From Dialister sp. UBA734 (GTDB lineage: Bacteria; Bacillota; Negativicutes; Veillonellales; Dialisteraceae), in assembly GCA_002297935.1 (NCBI GenBank), contig DBLC01000090.1, forward strand, positions 15,377 to 23,345: a DNA stretch of 7,969 nt, given 5' to 3'. Both the position numbers and the translations under genes were made by a program. Shown here one piece after another: positions 1 through 5,346 of the stretch; position 1 is the first letter of the stretch; each line of letters opens with the position of its first letter. The notes below the pieces were generated by a model. It did no database searches. It saw nothing but the letters and a program-made list of their open reading frames with translations, and had not been told where the DNA came from.

Positions 1-180
1 CTTTCCTCGCTTTGTATAAAAATTCAAGAATAATTTCAAACCATGATTAAATCAGTGTTTCCCTAGGGATTAGGGACTAAACATTTCAGTATCATCCATA
101 GTATATAGGTAAAGGTTGTCATAAGGCAATGGGTTTATTAAAGAAAGGATAAAAGGACTCTAGTGAGGTTTGGCTAGTGT
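1..180. other. Left-edge intergenic DNA, no gene seen
   Basis: AT-rich stretch with no reading frame that has a convincing ribosome site. The only recognisable structure is at 63-80, where the minus strand reads AGTCCCTAATCCCTAGGG. This matches the block at 5922-5938 with one base inserted, so it is a dispersed short repeat. The upstream gene, if there is one, lies outside the window. Confidence 0.5.
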
Positions 181-182
181 CA

Positions 183-198
183 TGTTTCACGTGAAACA
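183..198. promoter_or_regulatory. parS site 1 (exact)
   Basis: TGTTTCACGTGAAACA, an exact match to the palindromic ParB/Spo0J binding site of Firmicutes, inside a perfect 20-bp palindrome (181-200). It lies just left of palindromic element A. Binding by ParB is inferred from sequence identity. Confidence 0.85.
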
Positions 199-206
199 TG
201 AAGGAA

Positions 207-382
207 AAGGTTATTATTCTGCTGTATTCTTCGTTCTAACAAATCAAAGATTCCGCATAATAAAAGGGTAAAAGGGTTATATAAGGTTATGCAATTAACG
301 ATAATTCTATAACCTTTTATAACTTTGTGACTGGCGATTTCCTTTTTATGTTAGGAAAATGAAATCAGCAAAATGATAACCT
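207..382. repeat. Palindromic element A (176 bp, complete)
   Basis: Long imperfect inverted repeat. The left arm begins AAGGTTATTATTCTGCTG and includes TCTAACA. The right arm includes ATGTTAGG and ends CAGCAAAATGATAACCT, the reverse complement with scattered mismatches. The core is tightly paired: 276-290 and 309-323 are complementary with one mismatch in 15, around an 18-nt loop. A parS site flanks each side (183 and 409). Between the right arm and parS is a small hairpin, GCCC-GTA-GGGC (383-393). There is no coding potential, and no target-site duplication was noticed. Confidence 0.85.
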
Positions 383-408
383 GCCCGTAGGGCTACCCTT
401 TACCAATA

Positions 409-424
409 TGTTTCACGTGAAACA
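409..424. promoter_or_regulatory. parS site 2 (exact)
   Basis: Exact TGTTTCACGTGAAACA. It ends a repeat unit that starts in the right arm of element A (309-424) and is duplicated almost unchanged at 555-670, so parS is carried as part of the repeat. Confidence 0.85.
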
Positions 425-554
425 TGAGGGGAGGACTGAAGGGGGATCACTTTTATCGAGCCATAGAGATGATACACGTTGCCGTTATCACTGTAGCGTC
501 ATACGGTTAGTGGATACTTTGCCGGTTAGAAAATAGTGATGAAATGCTTATGGC

Positions 555-628
555 ATAACCTTTTATAACCTTGTGACTAGCGATTTCTTTTTTATGTTAG
601 AAAAAAGAAATCAGCAGAATGATAACCT
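555..628. repeat. Palindromic element B (right arm only)
   Basis: Near-identical direct copy of the right arm of element A, running from ATAACCTTTTATAACC to AATGATAACCT and continuing through the GCCC-GCA-GGGC hairpin into parS-like site 3. The matching left arm is missing or badly decayed: 482-550 keeps only traces such as GTTATCA and GGTTAGAAAA. The rest of 425-554 has no gene or other recognisable structure. Confidence 0.8.
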
Positions 629-654
629 GCCCGCAGGGCTAACCTTTGATGATA

Positions 655-670
655 TGTTTCACGTGAAACG
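655..670. promoter_or_regulatory. parS-like site 3 (one mismatch)
   Basis: TGTTTCACGTGAAACG, differing from the parS consensus only in the last base. The sequence from 663 to about 705 (GTGAAACGTTGGGAAAAGCG, then CAGAACCTTAGG) resembles the 55-bp tandem repeat at 1800-1954. Confidence 0.75.
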
Positions 671-702
671 TTGGGAAAAGCGGAAGCAGGATTTCAGAAC
701 CT

Positions 703-726
703 TAGGGCCTAGCTACTAATCCCTAT
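703..726. repeat. 24-bp exact repeat, copy 1
   Basis: The block beginning TAGGGCCTAGCTACTAATCC and ending CTAT is identical to 5934-5957. Here it sits directly upstream of the promoter of the BI-1 gene; the other copy overlaps the end of brnQ. Confidence 0.8.
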
Positions 727-734
727 CCCACCTA

Positions 735-743
735 TGATATAAT
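735..743 (+). promoter_or_regulatory. Extended -10 promoter of the BI-1 gene
   Basis: TGATATAAT is a perfect extended -10 (TGn-TATAAT). The expected -35 position (715-720, ACTAAT) is poor, which fits extended -10 promoters. It predicts a leader of about 40 nt. An AAAGGAG ribosome site lies at 778-784, before the ATG at 793. Confidence 0.65.
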
Positions 744-792
744 AGAATCATGAAGAGGATGTATATTTCCCCTAATGAAAGGAGAATGAATT

Positions 793-1503
793 ATGAGTTG
801 GAATAATGAAATGACCGCAGAGCGGGACAGCGTATTTTCTATCAATATGCCTGGTCTCATGCGGGACGTGTATGCCTGGATGGCGATTGCCTTGGTAATC
901 ACCGGATTCACGGCGTACACCGTAGCGGGAAGTCCGCTGCTTCTGGGATTGGTATTTTCCAGTAAATTTGGTATGTGGGGCCTGGTGCTGGCTACGGTGG
1001 CCCTGGTGTGGCACCTGTCGTCCGCGGTGGGCCGGATGTCTCTCAAAAAAGTGGCTGCCATGTTCCTGGTGTATTCTGTCTTGAACGGCATCACCATGGC
1101 GTCCATCTTCGTGGTGTACACCATGACATCCATTGCCAGCGTGTTCTTCATCACTGCTGGCACCTTCGGCGTCATGTCCGTCTATGGCTATGTGACCAAA
1201 GCCGATCTGACCAAGATGGGAAATATTTGCCTCATGGCCCTCTTTGGTCTTATCGTAGCCACCGTGGTGAATCTGTTCATGGACAACACCCTGCTGCAGA
1301 CCATCATTGCCTACGCCGGCATCCTGATTTTCGTGGGCCTCACCGCTTATGACACGAAACGCATTCGCGAACTGGCCTACACCTACAACGCCCGCGCCAC
1401 CGATGAAGGGCAGAAGCTGGCCATCATGGGAGCTTTAACACTGTACTTGGATTTCATCAACCTCTTCATCTACATGCTCCGCATCTTTGGCGATAGGAAA
1501 TAA
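793..1503 (+). CDS. Bax inhibitor-1/YccA-family membrane protein
   Basis: Integral inner-membrane protein of 236 residues, the usual length for bacterial BI-1/YccA/YetJ (TMBIM) proteins. After a short cytoplasmic N-terminus, about seven hydrophobic segments can be read (roughly 26-46, 59-79, 87-109, 113-133, 144-164, 167-186 and 207-231). The family signatures are present: LTAYDTKRI (183-191) and LYLDFINLFIYMLRI (217-231). They carry D187 and D220, which line up with the aspartate pair that gates pH-sensitive calcium leak in Bacillus YetJ. That function is known for the family and only inferred here; other members (YccA) modulate FtsH proteolysis. The ATG has an AAAGGAG site 8 nt upstream and its own extended -10 promoter. 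A strong terminator follows 12 nt after the stop, so the gene is monocistronic. It appears intact. Family assignment is firm; the cellular role is not. Confidence 0.93.
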   Translation: MSWNNEMTAERDSVFSINMPGLMRDVYAWMAIALVITGFTAYTVAGSPLLLGLVFSSKFGMWGLVLATVALVWHLSSAVGRMSLKKVAAMFLVYSVLNGITMASIFVVYTMTSIASVFFITAGTFGVMSVYGYVTKADLTKMGNICLMALFGLIVATVVNLFMDNTLLQTIIAYAGILIFVGLTAYDTKRIRELAYTYNARATDEGQKLAIMGALTLYLDFINLFIYMLRIFGDRK

Positions 1504-1515
1504 CCTCTATGTGAG

Positions 1516-1556
1516 AAAAGCCGCTTGTCAGACATAGTTCTGGCGAGCGGCTTTTT
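1516..1556 (+). terminator. Intrinsic terminator after the BI-1 gene
   Basis: The arms AAAAGCCGCTTGTCAG and CTGGCGAGCGGCTTTTT form a long GC-rich stem with two G-T pairs and an 8-nt loop, followed by a T run. The A run on the 5' side could let it work in both directions. Confidence 0.9.
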
Positions 1557-1596
1557 GAGTGCGAAGTGCGGAGTGATGGTGGCGGCGCATATATAA

Positions 1597-1783
1597 AAGG
1601 TTATAATTCTGCTGCATTCGACTTTCTAACAATTCATAAAAGCCGCTTATCACAGGGGTAAAAAGGTTATATAAGGTTATGAAACTTTCGCTAGCCTCAT
1701 AACCTTATATAACCCTTTATAACCTTGTGATAAGCGGTTTCTTTAATTTGTTAGAAAGCCGAATACCGCAGACTGATAACCTT
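1597..1783. repeat. Palindromic element C (187 bp, complete)
   Basis: The clearest copy of the family. Outer arms: AAGGTTATAATTCTGCTG on the left and CCGCAGACTGATAACCTT on the right. Middle: AAAGCCGCTTATCACA pairs with TTGTGATAAGCGGTTT. Core: 1665-1682 is perfectly complementary to 1697-1714 (18 bp) around a 14-nt loop. It follows the BI-1 terminator and is followed by parS-like site 4. There is no coding potential. Confidence 0.88.
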
Positions 1784-1791
1784 CTTCCAAA

Positions 1792-1807
1792 TGTTTCATG
1801 TGAAACA
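1792..1807. promoter_or_regulatory. parS-like site 4 (one mismatch)
   Basis: TGTTTCATGTGAAACA, with one central base changed (C to T). It sits 8 nt beyond the right end of element C and marks the first unit of the 55-bp tandem repeat. Confidence 0.65.
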
Positions 1808-1846
1808 TGGGAAAAGCGGAAATGGAAACCCAGAACCTTATGACAG

Positions 1847-1862
1847 CGTTTCCTGTGAAACG
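1847..1862. promoter_or_regulatory. Degenerate parS-like motif
   Basis: CGTTTCCTGTGAAACG at the junction of tandem units 1 and 2. It has four differences from parS, including both central left bases, so ParB binding is doubtful. Confidence 0.3.
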
Positions 1863-1901
1863 TGAGAAAAGTGGAAACGGGAACCCAGAACCCTATGACA
1901 G

Positions 1902-1917
1902 CGTTTCCTGTGAAACA
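1902..1917. promoter_or_regulatory. Degenerate parS-like motif
   Basis: CGTTTCCTGTGAAACA at the junction of tandem units 2 and 3. It has three differences from parS. The right half-site, GTGAAACA, is intact. Confidence 0.35.
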
Positions 1918-1958
1918 TGAGAAAAATGAAAACGAGAAACCAGAACCTATACCAATTA

Positions 1959-1967
1959 TGTTACAAT
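1959..1967 (+). promoter_or_regulatory. Extended -10 promoter of the EamA gene
   Basis: TGTTACAAT fits the extended -10 pattern TGn-TACAAT. No good -35 lies 17 nt upstream. An AGAGGA ribosome site at 1987-1992 precedes the ATG at 2000. The layout matches the BI-1 promoter, including the repeat block just upstream. Confidence 0.6.
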
Positions 1968-1999
1968 ACAGGATATCAATATTATGAGAGGAAAAAGTT

Positions 2000-2881
2000 A
2001 TGAAAACACGAACAAAGGGTATCGCCTTAGCCACCAGTGGGTGTGTCCTGTGGGGCGCCAGTGGGATTGCGGGGCAGTATCTTCTTATTGATCGAAATAT
2101 TGCATCGGAGTGGCTCACATTTTGCCGGCTCTTTTCCGCCGGGATTCTGCTGCTCATCATCACATTGTGCAAAGGGGACAACATCTGGCAGATTTGGAAA
2201 CAGAAAAAAGACCGGATGTTGATTCTGATATTTGGCGTCTTGGGGATGCTGTTTACCCAGTATGGTTATTTCACGTCCATCAAGTACAGTAACGCACCGA
2301 CTGCGACGGTCATCGAATACCTAGTGCCGCTTTTCGTTATCGGCTGGACCTGTATTTCTGAGCGGCGATGGCCGAAAGTGGTAGAAATCATCTGCACTGC
2401 CTTGGCCTTCTTCGGTACCGTATTGGTAGCGACGAAAGGGGATTTCACCACCTTGGCGGTCTCGCCGAAAGCGCTCTTTTGGGGATTGGTGGCCGCCTTG
2501 GCCTGCGCGCTGTACACCATCGAACCGGTGGATATCATTAAGAAATACGGCGCGTCCATCGTGGTCGGTTGGGGGATGCTCGTTGCTTCCCTGGCGATGG
2601 CACCGTGGATGGACTATTTCCCTTTTACCGGCACCATCGATGGGGCCGTGTTGGGCGCCTTTGCCTTCGTGGTCCTTTTCGGTACCATTTGCTCCTTTGT
2701 ACTCTACTTAGGCAGTACGAAATACATCACCCCAGCAGAAGTCAGCATCATCGCGGCACTGGAACCGCTGGCATCCATCCTCTTCGCTTTCATCCTCTTC
2801 GGCACCGTCTTCAGCCTCATGGAATGGATCGGCATCGTTCTTATCATTGGCGCCGTTGGTGTGGTGGCGCAAAAACAGTGA
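2000..2881 (+). CDS. EamA/DMT-family transporter
   Basis: Inner-membrane carrier of the drug/metabolite transporter superfamily, 293 residues, full length for a ten-helix member. It has two EamA repeats, about residues 7-144 and 158-290. Visible signatures are the N-terminal LWGASGIAG (17-25), NAPTATVIEYLVPLF at the end of the third to fourth helices (98-112), and in the second repeat AEVSIIAALEPLASILFAF (246-264) followed by EWIGIVLIIGAV. Helices are strongly hydrophobic, with basic residues on short loops (for example KQKKDR 67-72), as expected for cytoplasmic loops. Family members export amino acids, metabolites or drugs; nothing here fixes the substrate. It is monocistronic, with its own extended -10 promoter and no close neighbour on either side. 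It appears intact. Confidence 0.92.
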   Translation: MKTRTKGIALATSGCVLWGASGIAGQYLLIDRNIASEWLTFCRLFSAGILLLIITLCKGDNIWQIWKQKKDRMLILIFGVLGMLFTQYGYFTSIKYSNAPTATVIEYLVPLFVIGWTCISERRWPKVVEIICTALAFFGTVLVATKGDFTTLAVSPKALFWGLVAALACALYTIEPVDIIKKYGASIVVGWGMLVASLAMAPWMDYFPFTGTIDGAVLGAFAFVVLFGTICSFVLYLGSTKYITPAEVSIIAALEPLASILFAFILFGTVFSLMEWIGIVLIIGAVGVVAQKQ

Positions 2882-2903
2882 CTGGTGACTCGTGACTGGG
2901 AAG

Positions 2904-2919
2904 GGTTTCACGTGAAGCA
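2904..2919. promoter_or_regulatory. parS-like motif (two mismatches)
   Basis: GGTTTCACGTGAAGCA, 22 nt after the EamA stop. The central ten bases TTTCACGTGA are intact; there is one mismatch in each outer arm. It could be a decayed parS site. Confidence 0.45.
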
Positions 2920-2948
2920 TGACTCTGGCGGGAAATGCTGTAGCGTCT

Positions 2949-3120
2949 ACCCTCTTCCTTTGGAAGGGGGCAGGGGGGATAGCTCGCACTGGCGGGATAA
3001 ATGGAATAAGACACAAGCGATGTAGGCGTCCAGCGATGGCGGCTGGTCCAACAACTCTTCTTCGTCGACCTATCCCCGGCTCACAAGTGAGCCTGCCCCT
3101 TCCTGAGGAAGGGGCTCTTT
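2949..3120. repeat. GC-rich structured intergenic element
   Basis: Different in composition from the AT-rich palindromes. The left end, CCTCTTCCTTTGGAAGGGGG followed by GGGGATAGCTCG, is roughly the inverse of the right end (CGACCTATCCCC ... GCCCCTTCCTGAGGAAGGGG). The right half has an extra perfect hairpin, GGCTCAC-AA-GTGAGCC (3078-3093). The centre has CCAGC-GATGGCG-GCTGG (3030-3045). The last hairpin ends in a short T run. It may be a dispersed repeat or a structured RNA; I do not recognise it. Confidence 0.6.
3095..3120 (+). terminator. Terminator-like hairpin downstream of the EamA gene
   Basis: A perfect 9-bp stem, GCCCCTTCC / GGAAGGGGC with loop TGA, followed by TCTTT. The T run is short, so it may be a weak terminator. 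It is the first good candidate downstream of the EamA gene, about 210 nt after the stop. Confidence 0.55.
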
Positions 3121-3143
3121 AAAGGTGAATGGCTAGAGCGGCA

Positions 3144-3159
3144 TGTTTCACGTGAAACA
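3144..3159. promoter_or_regulatory. parS site (exact)
   Basis: Exact TGTTTCACGTGAAACA. It stands left of half-element D, in the inverted order relative to elements A and B (parS, then the GCCC hairpin, then arm). Confidence 0.85.
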
Positions 3160-3185
3160 TTTTTGTAACGGGTAGCCCTTCGGGC

Positions 3186-3259
3186 AGGTTATTATTCTAC
3201 TAATTTTTGCACCTAACATAGGGAGAAACTCGCTAGCGAAAAGGTTAAAAGGGGTATGA
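3186..3259. repeat. Palindromic element D (inverted half copy)
   Basis: One arm only, starting AGGTTATTATTCTACTAA and including CCTAACATA, CGCTAGCGA and AAAAGGTTAAAAGGGGTATGA. It is preceded by GGGTAGCCCTTCGGGC (3170-3185), the reverse complement of the hairpin next to elements A and B with a changed loop. So the parS-hairpin-arm unit occurs here in the opposite orientation. The opposite arm is absent. Confidence 0.75.
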
Positions 3260-3286
3260 CATTAGCATTTCATAATGCTGTATTAT
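3257..3286 (+). promoter_or_regulatory. Possible promoter of the MlaD-like gene
   Basis: TGACAT (3257-3262) and TATTAT (3281-3286) are 18 nt apart and form a moderate -35/-10 pair. The spacer holds a perfect inverted repeat, AGCATT-TCAT-AATGCT (3264-3279), which could be an operator. No other promoter stands out upstream of 3429. Confidence 0.4.
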
Positions 3287-3305
3287 CTTGATGAAAGTGG
3301 TGAAC

Positions 3306-3388
3306 GGCACATTCGAGAACCCTAAGAACCCTGAGTAACCTGAGAAACTTGAGAAACCTTTAACATCTAGCGAAATCATGCCAACTCA
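3306..3388 (+). repeat. Shared leader module, copy 1 (upstream of the MlaD-like gene)
   Basis: Begins GGCACATTCGAGAA, continues with degenerate 9-bp units (AGAACCCTA, AGAACCCTG, AGTAACCTG, AGAAACTTG, AGAAACCTT) and ends TCTAGCGAAATCATGCCAAC followed by TCA. The same order of parts occurs on the minus strand at 7383-7293 upstream of brnQ. In each case the module points at its gene and ends about 35-40 nt before the start codon. Confidence 0.75.
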
Positions 3389-3428
3389 TGCAGAACTTGA
3401 ACAATACCATTTGAAAGGAGATGAACCA

Positions 3429-3905
3429 ATGCTTTCAAAAGAAACCAAAGTCGGTGTATTTGCTTTAGTCATTTGTGTCATTCTAGGGCTGGCTGCCTTT
3501 TTCTGGAATCCGGTGCATTATTTCCAAAATGACACGTACCAGGTGCAGGCGGTTTTTGACAATGTACAGGGCGTGAAGGTGGGCAATCATGTCATGTACG
3601 CCGGCGTTTCGGTGGGGAAAGTGCAGCGTATTTCTATCGAAGACGGCAAAGCGGTGCTTCATTTGGTGATGAAAAAGGAAATCTCTATTCCCCAAGACGC
3701 CCAGTTCACCATCGATAACAAAGGTGTCATAGGCGATTACTACGTCAAAATCACCGGCGGCCATCCTGCTTCCGGCACGCTCCAAGAGGGCATGACCGTG
3801 ACAGAATATCACTCCGACAAAATGGATCGTCTCCTGGAAAAAGCGAACCACCTCATGGATACAGCGGAGAATGTGGGGGAAAACGTAAAGGCAATGAGGA
3901 ATTAG
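3429..3905 (+). CDS. Short MlaD/MCE-family lipid-transport protein
   Basis: A 158-residue protein with one N-terminal transmembrane anchor (about 8-26) and a single MCE domain (about 37-112; YQVQAVFDNVQGVKVGNHVMYAG is the typical opening). A short polar helix follows (130-158). MCE/MlaD proteins form periplasmic rings that move phospholipids between inner and outer membranes with an MlaE permease and MlaF ATPase. No such partner is present here, so this is a solitary gene. I start it at 3429 because AAAGGAG (3414-3420) lies 8 nt upstream; an in-frame ATG at 3378 lacks a ribosome site and lies in the repeat leader. The C-terminus (AMRN and stop) is made by a 14-bp tandem repeat. Negativicute MlaD proteins are, to my knowledge, often much longer, so this could be a truncated gene. 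The family call is firm; whether it is functional is open. Confidence 0.85.
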   Translation: MLSKETKVGVFALVICVILGLAAFFWNPVHYFQNDTYQVQAVFDNVQGVKVGNHVMYAGVSVGKVQRISIEDGKAVLHLVMKKEISIPQDAQFTIDNKGVIGDYYVKITGGHPASGTLQEGMTVTEYHSDKMDRLLEKANHLMDTAENVGENVKAMRN

Positions 3906-3924
3906 GAATGAGGAATTAGGAATG
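3893..3924. repeat. 14-bp tandem repeat at the MlaD-like stop codon
   Basis: Two perfect units of AATGAGGAATTAGG (3893-3906 and 3907-3920) plus a partial AATG. The first unit supplies the last three codons and the TAG stop of the MlaD-like gene. Confidence 0.85.
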
Positions 3925-3943
3925 GCCGATACGGATAGAGACA

Positions 3944-3959
3944 TGTTTCACGTGAAACA
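3944..3959. promoter_or_regulatory. parS site (exact)
   Basis: Exact TGTTTCACGTGAAACA, 38 nt after the MlaD-like stop and 8 nt left of nested element E. It is the rightmost exact copy; all strong sites further right carry CCCGTG at the centre. Confidence 0.85.
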
Positions 3960-3967
3960 TATTTGTG

Positions 3968-4244
3968 AAGGTTATTATTTTGCTGATTTCTTATACTTAA
4001 CATAGAGAAAAAACGCTACGTAAAGGGTTATGACTCTACTAATTCCCTCTAACTTACATAGAAGAATTGTCGCTAGTCAAAAGGGTTATACAAGGTTATT
4101 AAATGGTGATGGCATAACCTTTATAACCTTGTATCTAACGAAAATTTATCAATGTTGGCTAGAGCAAATCAGTAGGATAATAACCTTTTAGATAGCGGAA
4201 TTTTCTCTATGTTGAAAGGAAGAAATTAGCAGAATCATAACCTT
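3968..4244. repeat. Nested palindromic element E (277 bp)
   Basis: Two palindromes, one inside the other. Outer arms: 3968-4025 (AAGGTTATTATTTTGCTG, TTAACATAGAGAAA, CGCTACGTAAA) pairs with 4186-4244 (TTTTAGATAGCGG, TTTCTCTATGTTGAA, TAGCAGAATCATAACCTT). Inner arms: from GGTTATGACTCTACTAATT (4026) to AATCAGTAGGATAATAACC (ending 4185). The apex is an 11-bp perfect stem, 4089-4099 with 4123-4133. It looks as if one element had entered the core of another. It is flanked by parS at 3944 and a parS-like site at 4253. Confidence 0.85.
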
Positions 4245-4252
4245 TATCAGTT

Positions 4253-4268
4253 TGTTTCCCGTGAAACA
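4253..4268. promoter_or_regulatory. parS-like site, CCCGTG variant
   Basis: TGTTTCCCGTGAAACA, one mismatch from parS (A to C at position 7). The same variant recurs in the same orientation at 5049, 5888 and 7437. It follows the right end of element E. Confidence 0.65.
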
Positions 4269-4273
4269 TGTCG

Positions 4274-4297
4274 CTATCCGCTTCGCGGATAGTTTTT
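4274..4297 (+). terminator. Intrinsic terminator upstream of the nitroreductase gene
   Basis: A perfect 8-bp stem, CTATCCGC / GCGGATAG with loop TTC, followed by five T. It would stop any transcript crossing element E and insulates the nitroreductase promoter that begins 24 nt further on. Confidence 0.85.
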
Positions 4298-4320
4298 CGA
4301 CTCCTAGTCTATATTTCTTC

Positions 4321-4349
4321 TTGATTTCTTATGAAAAATTACATATAAT
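4321..4349 (+). promoter_or_regulatory. Sigma-A promoter of the nitroreductase gene
   Basis: TTGATT-N17-TATAAT, close to consensus with ideal spacing. The start point would be near 4356, inside an inverted repeat CTATGT-N9-ACATAG (4355-4375) that runs into the AGAGGAG ribosome site (4374-4380). The repeat could be an operator or a small leader hairpin. Confidence 0.8.
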
Positions 4350-4387
4350 AACATCTATGTGATTTAGTAACATAGAGGAGTATTACC

Positions 4388-5029
4388 GTGATTGAAGAAA
4401 TTTTAAAAAGAAGAAGTATCCGTCATTTCCTGCAGAAGCCGATCCCGCAGGCTGATTTGGATGAAATCCTGGAAGCCGGCATGTGGGCGCCGTCCGAAAA
4501 GAATGCCCAGCCGTGGAAATTCATTGTCATCCGTGGTGCGGAAAGAAAAGCCATGGTGAAGCGTCTCAAAGAAGGCATCATGAGAAACCGCAAGGGCGAT
4601 GAAACAGCGATTTTCAGCAAAGGTTATGAAAAATTCATTCCTTCTGCGATCTACACCGCCCGCGTGTTGGAACAGGCACCGGTCATCGTATTCGTGCTGA
4701 ATACCAAAGGCATGGACTACCGGAAGTCCTATCCGTCTGACCAGTACATGATGGAACTGGCAGACATCCAGTCCATCAGTGCGGCCATTCAGAACATGTG
4801 CCTGGAAGCTACCGCTCACCACATCGGCAGCCTCTGGACCTGCAACGTATTCTTTGCTTACGACGAACTGAAAGAATGGCTCGGCGAAGGCGGCGAAATG
4901 GTCGCAGCCATTGCATTCGGCTACACCGACAAAGAAGTGAAACCGATGCCAAGAAAACCACTGTCCGAAGTGGTAGAATACCGCGGCGACTATTCCGAAG
5001 AATGGAAAGAAATGCTGAAGGGCGAATAA
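4388..5029 (+). CDS. Nitroreductase-family FMN oxidoreductase
   Basis: Cytoplasmic flavoprotein of 213 residues, typical family length. Family members use NAD(P)H and bound FMN to reduce nitroaromatics, quinones or other acceptors, usually as dimers. Visible signatures: the FMN-phosphate motif RRSIR (8-12), APSEKNAQPWKFIVI (34-48), the long helix DIQSISAAIQNMCLEATAHHIGSLW (126-150, given here in two parts: DIQSISAAIQNMC and LEATAHHIGSLW), the strand AAIAFGYTD (173-181) and the closing RKPLSEVV (189-196). The start is GTG, fixed by AGAGGAG 7 nt upstream; no better ATG exists. The gene is monocistronic, between a strong upstream terminator and a repeat region, with its own promoter. The physiological substrate cannot be read from sequence. 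It appears intact. Confidence 0.92.
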   Translation: MIEEILKRRSIRHFLQKPIPQADLDEILEAGMWAPSEKNAQPWKFIVIRGAERKAMVKRLKEGIMRNRKGDETAIFSKGYEKFIPSAIYTARVLEQAPVIVFVLNTKGMDYRKSYPSDQYMMELADIQSISAAIQNMCLEATAHHIGSLWTCNVFFAYDELKEWLGEGGEMVAAIAFGYTDKEVKPMPRKPLSEVVEYRGDYSEEWKEMLKGE

Positions 5030-5048
5030 TTGCCACTGGTTTGTGTCA

Positions 5049-5064
5049 TGTTTCCCGTGAAACA
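5049..5064. promoter_or_regulatory. parS-like site, CCCGTG variant
   Basis: TGTTTCCCGTGAAACA inside CATG...CATG ends (5047-5066), 19 nt after the nitroreductase stop and just left of element F. Confidence 0.65.
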
Positions 5065-5073
5065 TGACGCTCA

Positions 5074-5306
5074 AAGGTTATTATTCTACAGATTTCCTCG
5101 GTGAAACATTTCTTTTTACCGCTTGCGACAAGGTTAAAAAGGGTTAAAAAGGGTTATGGGAATATCGTTTTTCCACATAACCTTTTATAACCCTTTTTCT
5201 ATTGGAATCAATGATTTGTGCAAACAACGATATTGGCACAATAATAACCTTGTGCCAAGCGGTGGTGTAAAGATGTTAGATTAAAGTGTGCATAGAAGAT
5301 AACCTT
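5074..5306. repeat. Palindromic element F (233 bp, asymmetric)
   Basis: Outer arms start AAGGTTATTATTCTAC and end TAGAAGATAACCTT. CCGCTTGCGACAAGGTTA (5118-5135) pairs with TAACCTTGTGCCAAGCGG (5244-5261) with two mismatches. The core GGGTTAAAAAGGGTTATG (5141-5158) pairs with CATAACCTTTTATAACCC (5176-5193). The right side has about 50 extra bases (5194-5243), including CACAATAATAACC, that look like a second arm with no left partner. The left arm contains GTGAAACATTTCTT (5101-5114), a parS half-site also found in element G. Confidence 0.8.
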
Positions 5307-5311
5307 TTCTA

Positions 5312-5340
5312 TTGTTTCACAGGATTTTCTTTGCTATAAT
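5312..5340 (+). promoter_or_regulatory. Promoter of the putative antitoxin RNA
   Basis: TTGTTT-N17-TATAAT. The -35 overlaps an isolated parS half-site (TGTTTCAC, 5313-5320). The start point would be near 5347. No gene with a ribosome site follows on this strand before the terminator at 5399-5440, so the expected product is a short RNA. Confidence 0.6.
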
Positions 5341-5346
5341 AAGGAT

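Larger units (their letters stand above)
1800..1954. repeat. 55-bp tandem repeat, about 2.8 copies
   Basis: Units begin with GTGAAAC at 1800, 1855 and 1910, exactly 55 bp apart. Each contains a GAGAAAA-like block, a GGAAAC-like block and CAGAACC; the first two end in GACAGCGTTTCCT. The third unit runs into the promoter of the next gene. Each junction rebuilds a degenerate parS-like palindrome. A diverged single copy lies at 663-705 upstream of the BI-1 promoter. Confidence 0.8.

Noticed and set aside
183..198. parS palindromes as rho-independent terminators
   Set aside because: They form a short stem but lack a following T run, and several stand far from gene ends.
207..382. Palindromes as classical MITEs
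   Set aside because: Terminal inverted repeats exist, but I noticed no target-site duplication and the complementarity spans the whole element. Not excluded, only unsupported.
1717..2184. 155-residue minus-strand frame
   Set aside because: It is made of the 55-bp tandem repeat and the reverse of the EamA gene start; the repeated peptide pattern comes from the DNA repeat.
3378..3428. Earlier in-frame ATG for the MlaD-like gene
   Set aside because: It has no ribosome site, lies within the shared repeat leader and would place 17 polar residues before the membrane anchor; the ATG at 3429 has AAAGGAG.
4403..5074. 223-residue frame opposite the nitroreductase gene
   Set aside because: Pure antisense shadow rich in His and Phe, with no family resemblance; the nitroreductase frame has clear motifs, a promoter and a ribosome site.
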